This document shows positions 26,001 through 38,200 of a DNA stretch of 64,000 nucleotides, one piece after another; positions within the stretch are counted from its first letter, which is position 1; every line of letters starts with the position of its first letter. Origin of the DNA: Lactifluus volemus (taxonomy: Eukaryota; Basidiomycota; Agaricomycetes; Russulales; Russulaceae); contig WTXI01000074.1 in NCBI GenBank assembly GCA_022376515.1, positions 62,001 to 126,000 of the forward strand. The letters are read 5' to 3'. Both the position numbers and the translations under genes were made by a program. The notes under the pieces are model-generated. The model had not been told where the DNA came from. It did no database searches and saw nothing but the letters and a program-made list of their open reading frames with translations.

Positions 26001-26463
26001 AGTTAATGATCAGATTTTGACTTGATCGATCAAGGAAACTACACACCATGAGTAAGACACCTATTCCAGCGAAGATGACCTTTGCCGGTGAGAACACCTC
26101 GAGTCGGACAGTTAGAGGGCATATCCTTGGCAAGATAAGATCCGAAGATTCACCATGCCAACACCCTGGCCAAGGATGCCAGAAAGTGCGCATAGAACAG
26201 TAACAGTGGTGTTGAGCCATTGTTTAGAGCTCCCACTACTGCTCCGAGATTGAATGAATTGTTTCATATTGTATTGTCTGTTAAACAGGTCGAGGATAGC
26301 GCTAGGGGAGTCGTAATCTTCCAGTTGTGTTATGAGCTGGTTGGAAGAAGGTCGTTCTTCGTCTTCCTTTTATACTTGATCAAGGCGGCATCGAAGATTG
26401 GCCGGAAATTGGAAGAAGATGTGCCAGAAGAAGCCTGAGTGGTCGGGAAAGGAGTGTGAGACA
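23065..26463 (-). pseudogene. NLR-D: Goodbye-NACHT-ankyrin receptor, three frameshifts
   Basis: Exon 1 starts at 26463 (MSHTPFPTTQASSGTSSSNF) but loses a base near 26341-26345, ending the Goodbye domain after KNDLLP. The middle exons (VFSPAKVIFAGIGVLLM; DVGASQDALVDLF) are preserved. Walker A is PGSGKSIL (near 25240). The NACHT exon loses one base in an A run at 25009-25011 (before FDLYS), then runs open through Walker B YLIIDALDECP and the winged helix to about 23705, where another base is missing. The ankyrin repeats (23065-23691, ending SEHIAK) are in a separate frame. It shares the exon-5 TGA (25536-25538) with NLR-C, its closest relative. The intact Nudix and coiled-coil genes lie directly upstream of it. 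Confidence 0.8.
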
Positions 26464-27079
26464 TAGGATCTGCTCGAGAAGCTGGTCTGCACTGAAGGGG
26501 TTCGGTAGTCGATAAGGTATAGAAGACAATATAGCACTTTGCTGGACCCGTGCGTAACTGCCTCGTGTACACAGAAATAGTCCCACGAAGATACAGCCAG
26601 GTGGCCGGATATAGTAGATGGTAGGCGCGCAATTCAACTCATGTAATGGCATAGTATACAAGGTTATACAAGGTGACAAACACGGAAGCAGAACACATTG
26701 TGGGGCAGTCGAGATAGACGTGATGAGACTAAGTCAAGGGTTATGTGGGTAGTCGGTCTTGATCATTATGCACAATCGGCATGATAATACGTCAGTCAGA
26801 ATCTACTGGAGAGTGACGTTTTATGATACCGGAGCATGCCTCGCCGCGCTCACCATCTTAACCTGGATAAATATCTAGTTATACAGTGGTGTGTGTCGGT
26901 GTCGGTTGACTCTGGGCTGCACGTGCCAGTACGAGTATAAGCAGGCCCTAACCGTTTCGGGATTCAGCCAACTCACGGAAAGTCAAACACTCCAACCCTC
27001 CCCTACCCAGCGCAGAACGCCCCAAAACTTGCGACGTTCTTTTTCTTCGCGTCATCAAAAGTCATTTTTAAGAACACGA
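26464..27079. promoter_or_regulatory. Divergent intergenic region, NLR-D / intact coiled-coil gene
   Basis: About 615 bp separate the two start codons. The palindrome of units A, B, E and F is not seen. The region should contain the promoter of the only near-complete coiled-coil gene, but no element could be assigned. Confidence 0.35.
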
Positions 27080-29408
27080 ATGGTGTCCCGCCCTCGCCGC
27101 CGTGGAAAGTCTCCCTTAACACACTCACATACACCACCGCTCGACGAACGCGCTTCGTTCCATGGACACAGCGACGATGATGCAGGTGAAGGAAATCAAG
27201 AGGGGGAAGACGAAGACGAAGCCGAGGGAGAGCATGAAGAACCCCCGCCACAACCCCTTCCCCTCCCTAATCCTCTCCGCCGTCAGCCGTCGATCACAAT
27301 GCCCGGTGCCCTCTTCCCTCGCAGTCCGTCAATAGACCCCACCCCGCCCCAACCTGTGGCGCTCTATGTACACTTTCCAACCAAGCCAACCTACTTGACT
27401 ATGAGGTGCCTGTGGCTGGCCCATCGAGCTCTCCGGAACGCCCGCCGCCCCCTACACCGATTCCCCATCGATCACGTGCGGAATCAGTTGGTGAACTGTC
27501 TGGGAGGCGCGGCGAACGGGTTACAGGTGGCGGCGATACCGTGACGGTGTCGGAACTGTTACGGACAGAGAAGGGCAAGCAGCGCGCGACGGATTCTGTA
27601 ACGGATGCGGCATCGTCGCCTCCGACGAGGTCGACTACTTTCGCTGGGCGAAACAGAGCCGATGCCGGCGACGATGTGCGGTTTGAACCCGTAAGCGCGG
27701 ACACGTCGAGCGAGATTCGCGTGCGCGGGATGGAGAAGCAGTTGTCCGCTGTGCGGGAGGAACGTAGAGCGCGCGAAGAATGGTGGGACACAGAGGCGGA
27801 AACGACCTTGATTAGGGAGGAGAAGGCAGGGTATGAAGATAAGATTAAGAGGTTGGAGGAGGAAGTGAGACGGCTCAGAGAGGAGGTACGCACCTCGAGT
27901 CCCAGTTTTTCCATCTCGTATTTTTTTTTTCGTATTGACGACAATCTTTTTTTTTCTTGTTCCCGAAAGCTGGCGAGGAGGCCAGCACCGACTCTCGCAG
28001 ACTACTCATATTCCCACTCCATGCCCCCACCACCACCACCACCAGATAGATCCCTCGTTCTTCCCCGAATACCAACAACTCCTGCATCGACGGAACTATC
28101 CTTTTCCGACGTTCGTGCACACTTACGACACGCTGGGACACCTGTCGAGGCTCCGATTAACGGTCCGTCAAGGTCAAAGCGCGTCGGACAACCTACCATC
28201 GGCGTACCTGCAGACAAAATGGCCGCGTTCCTGAAGGAGATGAAGTCCGTACGACTAAAGAAGGTGTATAACGCACCGGCAGATATGGGACGACCCACTC
28301 TCCGTGCGACTTCTGCCGACAACTCGTTTGTCGCTGCAGGCATTCAGCGGCCACCACGCCCGGTCGATGGCCCAGTTGCAATCGGCGAGAAGCGAAAGAG
28401 GGAGGTCGATACGCAGGCGATGGAAGGCGTGCAGTCGATCAAGCGTCGATTGATGGGTCCAATCTCTCGCTCGGCAGACTCTTCCTTCCAATCTACAAAC
28501 ACGAGCTTCTCTTCTCAGTCTCAGTCTCAAAGCCAGAGCCAACCAGAGGCAGGACCTTCGAAGCTTCCGCGCTCATTCATACCCGTACGAGCGTGGCCTT
28601 CGAGCTCTGTGGATGGGACAGACGTGACGCCGTCGCTCACTTCTGATGGAGATCCCGAGCAAGTACCTGATGAACCGTTGCCTCCCACTCCTCCCAAGTA
28701 CCCGTAGTCGCCGCTGAATCGCCGGAGGAACAGGTTCTTTCGCCTGTTTCATCCCCCAAAAAGGGAGCGGCTGTCCCTCGCCCGCCTACACCCCCTCGAC
28801 AAGCTCAGCCCCATGAAAGACTTGCACATAGTGTGTTTGACAAGCGTCCCCCGCGATCGCCACTTCCTGCACCTACACCACTCAAGGCACGCCCTCCAAT
28901 ACGATCCGCAGCGCGACGCAGAATACTTGACGAATCTGACGACGAGGACGACCCACTGGCGATCGCAGTGTCCGATTCACCCCTTGTTGTGCGCGCGCGA
29001 CGAGAGCGAAGACCTGCAGCGACGGGAACGGGAGCTGCTCGGCATACAAGACGGGATAGTGAGTCATCGGCGCAAGGCGGCGAGCCAAGCAAGACTGGGC
29101 GACGGCGCACGCTAGACGAGGAGCTACGCAACTCTGATGGGGTGACTGAAGAAGACTTGTTGGTGTTTGATATTGAGCCGCATGTGTACACCACGGTTGG
29201 GTCGGCTAGCGGACCTGGGCGTGGGCGTAAAGGGTTCCTTGCGCACGGTGGCGGTGGAGGTATCCCCGTATACGTGGGCGCTGGAACTGTCGAACGCGTA
29301 GAAGGGGGTGATGACGATGACGATGAAGTGCAAATAATCGAACCTCCACCGCTACCGACGGCTCCAAGAAGAACAAGAGGACGTACTGGTAGTGGTGTGC
29401 GGAGATGA
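27080..29408 (+). CDS. Disordered coiled-coil protein, probably nuclear (one possible frameshift)
   Basis: The family is not recognised. The best model has three exons: 27080-27885, 27970-28662 and 28734-29408. The introns are 27886-27969 (GTACGC...AAAG) and 28663-28733 (GTACCT, branch-like CTGAATC, CAG). The start MVSRPRRRGKSP leads into an acidic stretch (EGEDEDEAEGEHEE), a proline-rich part, and a coiled coil with heptad spacing (27708-27885, KRLEEEVRRLREE). Exon 2 has a proline run, VGQPTIG, a basic KRKRE...IKRRL stretch and an SQ-repeat. Exon 3 has DESDDEDD, a GGxPVYVG motif and DDDDDEVQII, which resembles a SUMO-interacting motif. One base appears missing at 27395-27396, where relics read YIDYVASLP; with it the exons total 725 codons. 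About 300 bp separate it from the downstream Nudix gene. Confidence 0.65.
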
Positions 29409-29705
29409 TGATGACTTGTGTTTTACGATGATTTAGAACATATGACACGAGATCTACTAGTATCACTTGTTCATTGGTCTAAGCTGTATGTAGTACATTG
29501 ATTGTTGTGACCTTTTGTTTTCGTTTGTTATTGGGCTTTTTTTGTTATCATTTTTTGTCGATGTTACCCTATTTTCACTTCCTTTCCACTGTTCCCCCGG
29601 TGTGTGGCTTAAGGAACTTTGAGAGAAATTTGGTTCGGAGCCAAGAGACCGACTCGTCCGTCTCTGTCGGCGCTGTCACAATCTGATCCTTGCCTTTGTA
29701 CTGAT
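29409..29705. other. Spacer between coiled-coil and Nudix genes
   Basis: No gene is seen. The 297-bp gap is T-rich (for example near 29530-29555) and would include the terminator of the coiled-coil gene and the promoter of the Nudix gene. Confidence 0.6.
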
Positions 29706-30885
29706 ATGACTGGCCACATATTCGGCATCTCCGACTCTGCCCTCGCCTCACTCTCAACCAGTTCACGAGTGGCCATACAGCGATTGCTCGCTCATTCACC
29801 CGAATCCTCCAACGCGTATGTATCCTTATTCATTTTCGTACAACTCCGGGCCGGCGGCGCCCGTTCTCTCTCTTTCGATTCTCGCGGGGCCCCCAGGCTT
29901 TTTGAAACTTTTGAACCTGATTTGCGCTTCCCCCCCCCCCCCTCTCCCCCATTTTAGATATGCGGATCTACCGATTTCGAAGCTCGCCGCGGTGCTGGTT
30001 CTGTTGTATGAAGGAGCCGGCGGCGAGCTACGCGTGCTCTTGACCACCCGCTCGAAGGAACTGCGTTCCCATCCGGGACAGACCGCACTTCCCGGAGGGA
30101 AAATGGACAAAACGGACGCTGGGGTGGTCGAAACTGCAGTGAGCCCTTTTCTTTTCCTTCCTGCACTTGGTCCTTCCCAATGGAGTCAATTGACGCATGG
30201 GCGCGATTTTTGCGATTTTTGGCTAGTAGTTTAGGGAAGCAAATGAAGAAATCGCACTCCCACTGTACTCTCCGCACGTTCAAACCCTCTGCACCCTCGA
30301 CCCATTCGTCTCGCGGTACATGGTAGTGGTCACTCCCGTGGTAGCCTTTCTCGATGACCTCTCCGTTCTGGAGGAGCTGCGCGCGGCTCCTGGTGAGGTC
30401 TCACATATATTTGACCATCCGCTTGAGGCATTGCTCGATCCAGAGCTGGCCCGTAAGGAGGAACTCGTACGTTTGGGTAGCGAGCATTGGCCTTACGAGG
30501 AGGAACTCCATGTGCGTCCGCGTCCTTGTTCCTTTTCTCACTCTTATGATCATCGCCTTTACTCAGAACTTCACCGACGCCCTCTGGCTAGGGAGTATTT
30601 ACCGCCTGCACCGCTTCCGGAGCACAGCCTCGCCAGTGAAAGGATTGACGGCAGACATCCTCGTAGGCTTTTTCTCACTGCCCTGCTTTGTTCGGTTGGC
30701 TGACGGTGGAAAATTAGATGGAGATTGCGAATATTGCGTACGCTCGGGATGCTGCATTTGAGAGGTGGGGACCAGGCCAATTGAAATCCTTCGACGAAGT
30801 CCAACAGGCTATCTCGGCTTGCTCGCAGCCACACTGGCAGCCCTTACCTGGAAACATTGCACCAACCGCAACTGTGTTGGCCTGA
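29706..30885 (+). CDS. Nudix hydrolase, probable CoA diphosphatase (PCD1/NUDT7 type)
   Basis: The model has five exons (29706-29815, 29958-30138, 30230-30511, 30567-30662, 30718-30885) that join in frame to 278 aa. Residues about 64-84 carry the family signature LLTTRSxxLRxHPGQT followed by LPGG, and the Nudix helix reads ETAFREANEEIAL (95-107), with catalytic E100, E103 and E104. The usual Gly of EEIGL is Ala. The HRFRSTASPVKGLTADIL block near the end of exon 4 is also typical of the family. Such enzymes cleave CoA or acyl-CoA to 3',5'-ADP and phosphopantetheines, often in peroxisomes; this protein ends TVLA and lacks an obvious SKL-type signal. Intron 1 contains a run of about 14 C before its acceptor. 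It converges on NLR-E. It is the only complete copy of at least six in the window. Confidence 0.85.
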
Positions 30886-31379
30886 TAGTTACTCAAACAT
30901 CAGGTCGTTTCTCATAGATGTACGTACAAGAATAGGGTAATGCACTAATAGAATTTGTGACTTTGGTGGTGGGAACGTACTGCCAGTGGTCTATAATCAT
31001 CCAAGTCATCCGATCTGACCTTGGATGACCACAAAATCAGCATGGCCATTGGGTGGGATATGCCAAACATGTAAAGTTTAGTAGCAATACAGAATGCGAT
31101 GGCGAGCGACATCGGATTCCTATCAGACGAACTTGAAGCGCACTGGCAACGATACACCGTTGCATACACTTTTTTGAATATGCGTTTACATGGCGCAGAT
31201 TGTTTACAGCAACTACTAGTAGTACAGTACAAAGACGTACTCGTCGACGTGTGCTACGTGAGTCGGCCTTATCATAACAGGGTTGGGATGGCAGTGTACA
31301 TAATGTGAGGTGGGGATGGGGTGAAGCCTGAGCGTTGTCAGTGACAGTTGTAGGGATGGGCTGTGGTGTCGCACATACC
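30886..31379. other. Convergent intergenic spacer, Nudix / NLR-E
   Basis: No gene is seen. It is nearly identical in layout to 256-1014, including ACTACTAGTAGTACAG near 31215, but lacks about 265 bp of that spacer. Confidence 0.65.
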
Positions 31380-33619
31380 TCATTTAGAAACGTGCTCTGA
31401 GAGCAGTTTAATCATCTCCTCATGATCTTGATCTGCAACATGGAATACCGTCCTGCCACTATTATCTACCGCCCGTATATCCGCCCCATGCTCCAGCAAT
31501 AGGCACGCGACCGCGAATTTTCCCTCCAGGGCTCCTCCGGTCCACCGTCTTTGAGAAGCCTGATGTAGCGGGGTCGAACCATCGTTACTCCGCGCGTTCA
31601 TATCTGCACCGTAGACAAGCAATAACCGAACCACATCGGGATGACCATTTCTTGATGCTACGTGTAATTGGGTTTCGCCGTCGAGATTCTTGATCTTGAC
31701 GTCTGCATTATGTTTCGCTAGTAATTGAGCTGCCTCGAACCTCCCCCATACAGCAGCAACATGTAGTGGAGTGAAACCATTTTTGGCCTGGATATCCGTA
31801 TCCGCACCATGTCTGAGTAGCCACTGCATAATTTCAGGGTCGCCGTGCATCGATATCGCATGAAGTGGTGTTTCTCCATAGGAGCCTCGAATGTCAACCT
31901 TTGCACCGTGGTCATAGAGTATCTGTGCGACATGAAAGTGTTTGCCTGCCAATGCAGCCACCAGGGGTATCCGATGCCATCCGCCACGGGCATTCACATC
32001 TTGTAGATGCCTGACAATGAGGTCCTCTGCGAGGTCACGAAATCCACAGAGTGCGGCGTAATATATATGTAGGGGGAAGCCAGTTCGCGGGGGATGTATA
32101 GGTTTGAGAAATTGTAGAAAAAGGAATCATGGTGGGGTCGAGTGTCTATGTCGTAGAAACGGACCCACGCCGAAAAATGCAGCTTGGTGGGATCAAAAAG
32201 AAGTTGCAGCCCGTTCCATATCCCGGACGACACATTCCCGAATTGCGCATGGTAGACCCAGTATCGAGCCGCATATTCAGCCAGTGGAAAGCCATTCATA
32301 AAAATTTCTTTATCCTCCGAGTCGGTCTTATCTTCGTAAGCGATGTGGTTTACTGGCAAACGCAGCAAGACACCTAGGCAAGATTGTGCGAGGGTCTTGT
32401 GCGCGGGCTCCAGGGAAATATGATAGCGGGAAACATCCGGACTTGAATCGGCAAGACGAGGAGAGGTAAGGAACTCCTTCACCGAGAAATGCGAGAATTG
32501 AACGACTCGTGATTTCCCAGTGTCGACAATGGCAACCAAACTCGAACATGCAGCTTGAAGAGCCTCTTCTTGATCTTCCCACCGCCAGTCTGGGTTCAAC
32601 TTCGGAATCCCTTCACCATTGTCGAAGTTAACAGCGAGAACTTCTCCGAGTTCCTCAACGCGAAGTGGTCGGGTGGCCACTACGAGGCATTGGAAAAGGC
32701 GATAAGCATCCTCGCGGTTTGTGCCTTTGATCCCCTTCAGAACACGTAGATACGTCTCGTCCAGGGATTCGGGCAATTCATTGAGGACACGATCGACATT
32801 GCGTGCAAGACATTCCCTCAGCATTTCCAGCTGACACACAACCCATCGAAACCTGAGTATTTGCGTGAGAACGTGTTACCAGCGTAAGCAATCACCCTTA
32901 CATTCCGTCAGCATTTTGGGAGAGCGTCTTGATAACTAGGTCCTTAATTTCTTGTCGCCACTTCTTCATCACTGGCTCCTTGTCAGAATAAATTACCGAG
33001 CGAACGTAGTCGGCGATATCTTTCTTCTGGCCATCTTGGTCGTGCAGAGACAGCTCGAGACGTGCTAAATGTTCAAGAGAATTTCGTATATCAAGCTCGG
33101 GGCGGCTTGTTACACATATATACAAGTTTGGAAGCTGCAGCTCGACGAGTTCCTTAAGAAACTCTAAGACCTTTTGGCGCGAGCGAGGCACCCCAATGGA
33201 CTTGGAAATATTAGGGCATTCGTCGAGAGCGTCGATAATAAGATAGATTGGGACTTGTCCCAGGCCCAGAAGCATGCTTTTGAGGCAATGTGAAAGTGCA
33301 CTTTCACTTGGTTGTTGTTTACCCTGATCGTGCGTGGAGTACAAGTCGAAAAGGGCCTTGAAGCAAATCTCGGATTGACGACAGAGCTGAACGAGAAGAG
33401 AAGTTTGCAAGGCGCGAAGATCTTGTTTTGAAGAATCTTTAAAGTCGAAGAAAAAATACACCATGTGAGACGGCCTGGTGTCGAGGGACTGTTTGAAGTC
33501 ATCGACGATCGCAGAGCTGGTCGAAAATAAGACTTTCTTGAAAGACTGTCAGTCAGATAGCGACGTACATGAGAATGCTTTTTCCGGATCCGGCTATCAA
33601 GTCGTAAAGTAAAGGAGAG
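31380..33619 (-). pseudogene. NLR-E, 3' part: NACHT, winged helix and ankyrins
   Basis: This is the downstream half of an NLR gene whose 5' half lies at 44337-45561 beyond a transposon. It holds the Walker A exon (PGSGKSIL near 33575-33598), an open NACHT exon (Walker B YLIIDALDECP near 33220), the winged-helix frame to about 32065 and the ankyrin repeats (31380-31997, ending SEHVSK). Between winged helix and ankyrins a 5-nt gain (ATATATATGTAG near 32061-32073) shifts the frame. It is very close to NLR-A but lacks NLR-A's NACHT frameshift. The insertion is in intron 5, so the exons themselves are not cut. Confidence 0.85.
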
Positions 33620-33645
33620 CATCACGAAAACCCCCAGCTGCTAAT
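33620..33645 (+). repeat. Left terminal inverted repeat of outer element
   Basis: It is 26 bp and an exact reverse complement of 44308-44333, followed by GCTAATT-type subterminal repeats. Confidence 0.9.
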
Positions 33646-34859
33646 TGGAGCTAATTAGAGCTAATTATGAATAATTAACGGGTAAGCGCCCATTATCAAT
33701 TTTATTTATCCCCCCGATAATTTTATCGCTAATTACTATTAATCGGACTAACTTAGCTAATTTGACTCGCTTCTAAAACTTAGAGATAAATAGCCCTAAT
33801 TTACCCTACTCTTGTTGCCTAATATTTAGCACTAATTCATGCTAAAGTGTTGTCACACTGGTGTCATACTGGTTTCAAATTATTACCAATGATTTGCTAA
33901 ATTATTGAAAACAAGTGACTAAAAGAGCTATGTATTATGTATTATGTAAGTATACTGTGTGAAACTGAAACCGACAAAAAGTGTGTGCAAACATCCTGGA
34001 CCGCAAAGGCAACGCGCTTGGGATGTACATTAAGTAGGTACAGGCCATACAGCCTATCACTCACTGTCAGCAAAGTCGGACTGCTATCGGACCATGTCAG
34101 ACAGTGGGAAATCGATCCAACATTCCTGGCACGCTCATACATTCCCACATTACTCTGGCCAATGACATGTTTATCTCCCTCCCCATCCTCGTCATGCACT
34201 TCCAGGTTGGGAGAAAGCATGCACGCGAGGAGGTGGTGGACATCTGGTCATGTGGCTGTGGACCGGTGGTTGATTTCGGGATCAGCGGAACAGTCTACAG
34301 CTGACACAAACTCACAAAGATGGTGATGTGAAGGTCAAGCAATGAGCCCGCTGCCATTTCCACAATGTCCAGAAGCATGAACGTGAACCACTGGATGTAA
34401 CCTTAAAATGCAATACTATTGAGTACTGTATATGAAAAGGAGGAAGAGAAATAACTCACTGATGGAGCGGACAATACATACTGTGTGCTCACTACGTGCA
34501 CACTGGTGGCAGGTGTTAGTTGGAAGGTGCAGAGAGGTGTGTGAATATTAAGAGACCCACCAGCCAGGGTTGGCATACTAGGTAGCGCAAGCAGTTCCTG
34601 TCAAGAGGGGGATGTAAGTTGCATTTATAATATAAAAATGAGATGTGATGACCATGATATGCGGTATTACGCACTATCCACGGCAGCTGAAAATGCAATG
34701 CCCTTTGCTACAGTGGAGGACACAACTGCGACCTACACGATGGTGTTAGTTATAAGTTCCAGGTACCTCTGATGCACGAACCATGAAGGGGTATGATGAG
34801 GAGATGGGCAAAGTGAAGGCGTTGGCAGTGGGGAAGAAGGAAGGAAGTCAACTTGTGAA
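33646..34859. other. Outer element, left internal region
   Basis: This is AT-rich sequence with repeated CTAATT up to about 33850, then unrecognised DNA. The ORFs present (for example plus strand 33937-34326) have no recognisable domain and low coding character. No gene is called. Confidence 0.6.
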
Positions 34860-34895
34860 GTTCAACGTTCAACGTTCAACCCCAGTGAGAAGTGG

Positions 34896-35296
34896 ATAGA
34901 ATTAAATATGATCCGATCGAATAAAATTGAATGACATGAATACCATTGATGTGAATTGATATAAAATGATAACAATAATATTAATTCGATTGAATTGATA
35001 AAATTTGAATAGCGCTCGATCACATTCAGTCGCTACCCGAATTCAATTGAATAGAAATGATCGCGTCATGAGATTTATTATTCGATCGAAAGCAACTGAT
35101 TAGAATCGAATAAAACGAATCACGCACTGTTTATCTAGTTTACTGAACACGCGATAACGCTGCATCGAGTACTCGCTGACCCAGGCACTGTCCGGTCACA
35201 TGGACAGTGGGTATAATCACATGGAAAGTCACGCATATGCGGACACAGCAAGATTCAAATAGTAGTAGTAGTATAATCTAATCGCATTTATTCGCC
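34896..35296. repeat. AT-rich subterminal repeat array, left
   Basis: Short motifs such as GAATAAAATTGAAT, AATTCAATTGAAT and ATTCGATCGAA recur in both orientations. The right end (41980-42300) has similar ATTCAATTCAATTC strings. It contains no gene and probably serves the element's own transposase. Confidence 0.65.
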
Positions 35297-38200
35297 ATGT
35301 CTACGTCAAGCACATCAAACGATCGTAAACTGTATTGCTCTTGCTCGAGATTGTGTAAAGTGAAAAAGGTTGTATCTCGAACAACTTTCCACGATCACAG
35401 AAAATTCCGAGAGGCCGATTATCGCGCTCAACATAGCGATCGCTTTTCTGCATTATCCGGACAACCACCTCCTGTGCGAAAGAAACCGAGGCGCTTGGGA
35501 GATAGTGAACGTTTGGACAATTCTACACAAGCAACCTCGAGTGTAGATCCGCTAGGCGACAAGTCGGTATCAGGGGGTGCACATGTTGGAGATACGGTAT
35601 TATGAGATCAAAATAAATGCGATAAGATTGTACTGATTATACACTTGCTTAGGACTTAGGAAGCACGTCGCAAAGGCTTGCTACTCAATCAGAGGCCGGA
35701 TTTGATTGCGCGCAGGATCAGGATCGCTGGTCTGATGAGGAGACACCATTTATCCAAACTGGCGATGCGCAATCGGTGCCTCGATCTGCTGCTTTGGAGG
35801 GCGATCCTCCTCTTGGCCCGGATGCTATCCCCGATGATGTACCTGGGCAGCTTGACCCCGATTTAATCGTACCCACTGTCGCTGCGCTTCGAGATGCCAA
35901 GAAGTTCGTCGATGAGCTGCGTGCCGCGACATTGGATCGAGACCCGCTCTCAGAGGGTGTTCGTCAGCGACTTCGCAATCCAGAGGCTTTCTTATTAGAT
36001 CTGTCGGACAAGGACTTGCGGCTGTGTCTTAGGCTGTTCTTGGCCGTGACGAGTGGTTCCGAGGCCATTTACTCAGATACGATTGATGCGATCAGGGAGC
36101 ACTCTCCGGGCGTAGCACTGCTTTCGCAGTGGCAGATCAAGCAACGCATTCAGGATTTCACGGGCATTGAGCCTATGATGACCGACATGTGTCCTAGGTC
36201 GTGTGTCGCATTCACTGGCCCATTCCGCGACAACACTGTCTGCCCCGTGTGTGGAGAAGCACGTTATGAAAGTCAGACTTCACGTCCACGAAAGCAATTC
36301 CTTACGATCCCCATCGGACCGCAGATCCAGGCGCAGTGGAGGAGCGTAGAGGGCGCACGTAACATGGGCCATCGTCGACGAGTGATGGAAGATCTCATCG
36401 ATCCCCTGTCTCCGGAAATTTCTGTCGATGAATACAACGACGTTTATTGTGCACGCGAATTCTTCAACGCCGTCCTCAGTGGGGACATCAAGCCAGACGA
36501 TACAGTGATCATGATGTCTGTCGACGGTGCACAGCTGTACCAGCACAAACAATCCGATTGTTGGATATACATCTGGATCTTGCTCGATCTCCCTCCGGAT
36601 CTGCGATACAAGAAGAGATACGTGCTTCCGGGGGGTTTATCCCCGGTCCTAGCAAGCCCAAGAATCTCGATTCGTTCTTGTTTCCTGGGTTGCACCACCT
36701 GGCTGCACTTCAGCGCGATGGCCTCCGAATATGGGATGCTGAATTAGATCGCGTATTTACATCATTTCCGTACTTCTATCTGGGTATGGCGGATGGACCC
36801 GGTCTTTCACAACTAAATGGACAAGTCGGGCATCATGGCGCACTTGGGTGCCGTCTTTACTGCGGTCTCAGGGGAAGGCATAAGGAAAACGGGCCACATT
36901 ACTATCCAGCAATGCTAAAGCCACTGGACTACGGCGTCTCTGGCTGTGATCACGACGACATCGATGTGTATAAGCTGGAGGAACAGTCCCCTGCTTTGTA
37001 CGATCAGGGTTTGCGTAGATTAATGCTTAGTCGGAATGACACACACTACAAACAGGAGCGCCGAGAGACAGGCATATGCAAGCCAAGCATCTTCAGTGGG
37101 CTGTCTCCTCGTCGTTCACTGGCTCCCCCTCGATGCTTCGCGATCGACATAATGCACTTGATCTCTCTCAATCTTCCTGATCTACTGCTTGGGCTTTGGC
37201 GCGGCACTATTGATTGTGACAAGGACGATTCACGATCAGAGTGGCCATGGATGTGCCTCACCGGCGATGTCTGGCGGAAACATGGAAATGAAGTCGCATT
37301 GTGTAGGGAATTTCTCCCCGATTCGTTTGATCGACCTCCCCGCAATCCCGCTGAGAAGATCTCGAGCGGGTACAAGGCTTGGGAATTCTTGACGTACGTG
37401 TTTGGACTGGGGCCAGGGCTTCTCATTGATCTGGTGCCTCGGGCGTTCTGGGAACACTTCTGCAAGCTCGTACAGGGTGTGCGGATCCTCCACCAGCGGC
37501 GCATCAAATCAGATCAACTCACTGTCGCGCATATACTCCTCCTCGAGTTTGTCGAGGAATTTGAGACTATGTACTACTGTCGACTTCCCTCAAGGTTACA
37601 TTTTGTACGCCAGAGTGTCCATGCAATGGCTCATCTCGCACAAGAGACTGCGCGCATTGGACCTGGAGTGTATATCCAACAGTGGACACTTGAGCGCACG
37701 ATCGGGAGTCTTGGTGAGGAAGTCAAGCAACCTTCCGATCCTTTTGCCAACATTTCGAACCGTGGACTTAGGCGCAGTCAGGTCAACGCACTTATAGCAA
37801 GCTATCCAGGGTTGGACGGCACTACTGCAAAATTGCCCGGTGGTGCAATCAAAATAGACGACACAGAGGATGGATATATTCTCCTCGGGGGAAAGACAAG
37901 ATCGCGGTTGTACTTAGTGGTGCCGAGGCCGATGCACTTCGTGATTTCGTTATCTCGCAGACAGGATCTCTCGCTAGTAACTGGGCCCCAAGATACAGGC
38001 GATGGGCAAGACTTCGCCTACCAAACAAGCAGATCTCTCGTTCCTTGTGGAAAGACAGAGAAAGGGTACCACGAGAGGATCAAACAGTACGACGTTCTCG
38101 AAATGTGAAGGTGATGTGCATCTCATTCAAGATAGTACAGATCTCACTAACGATTGCATTTAGATCTTATCTGGCGAACTATCTCGTTTTGCAGAGGTAC

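Noticed and set aside
33937..34326. 129-codon plus-strand ORF in the outer element
   Set aside because: It has no recognisable motif, and an overlapping antisense ORF of similar length suggests chance.
36630..37891. Programmed frameshifting in the Tnp2 transposase
   Set aside because: Two separate shifts in G runs with no slippery heptamer plus structure are better explained as mutation or sequence error.
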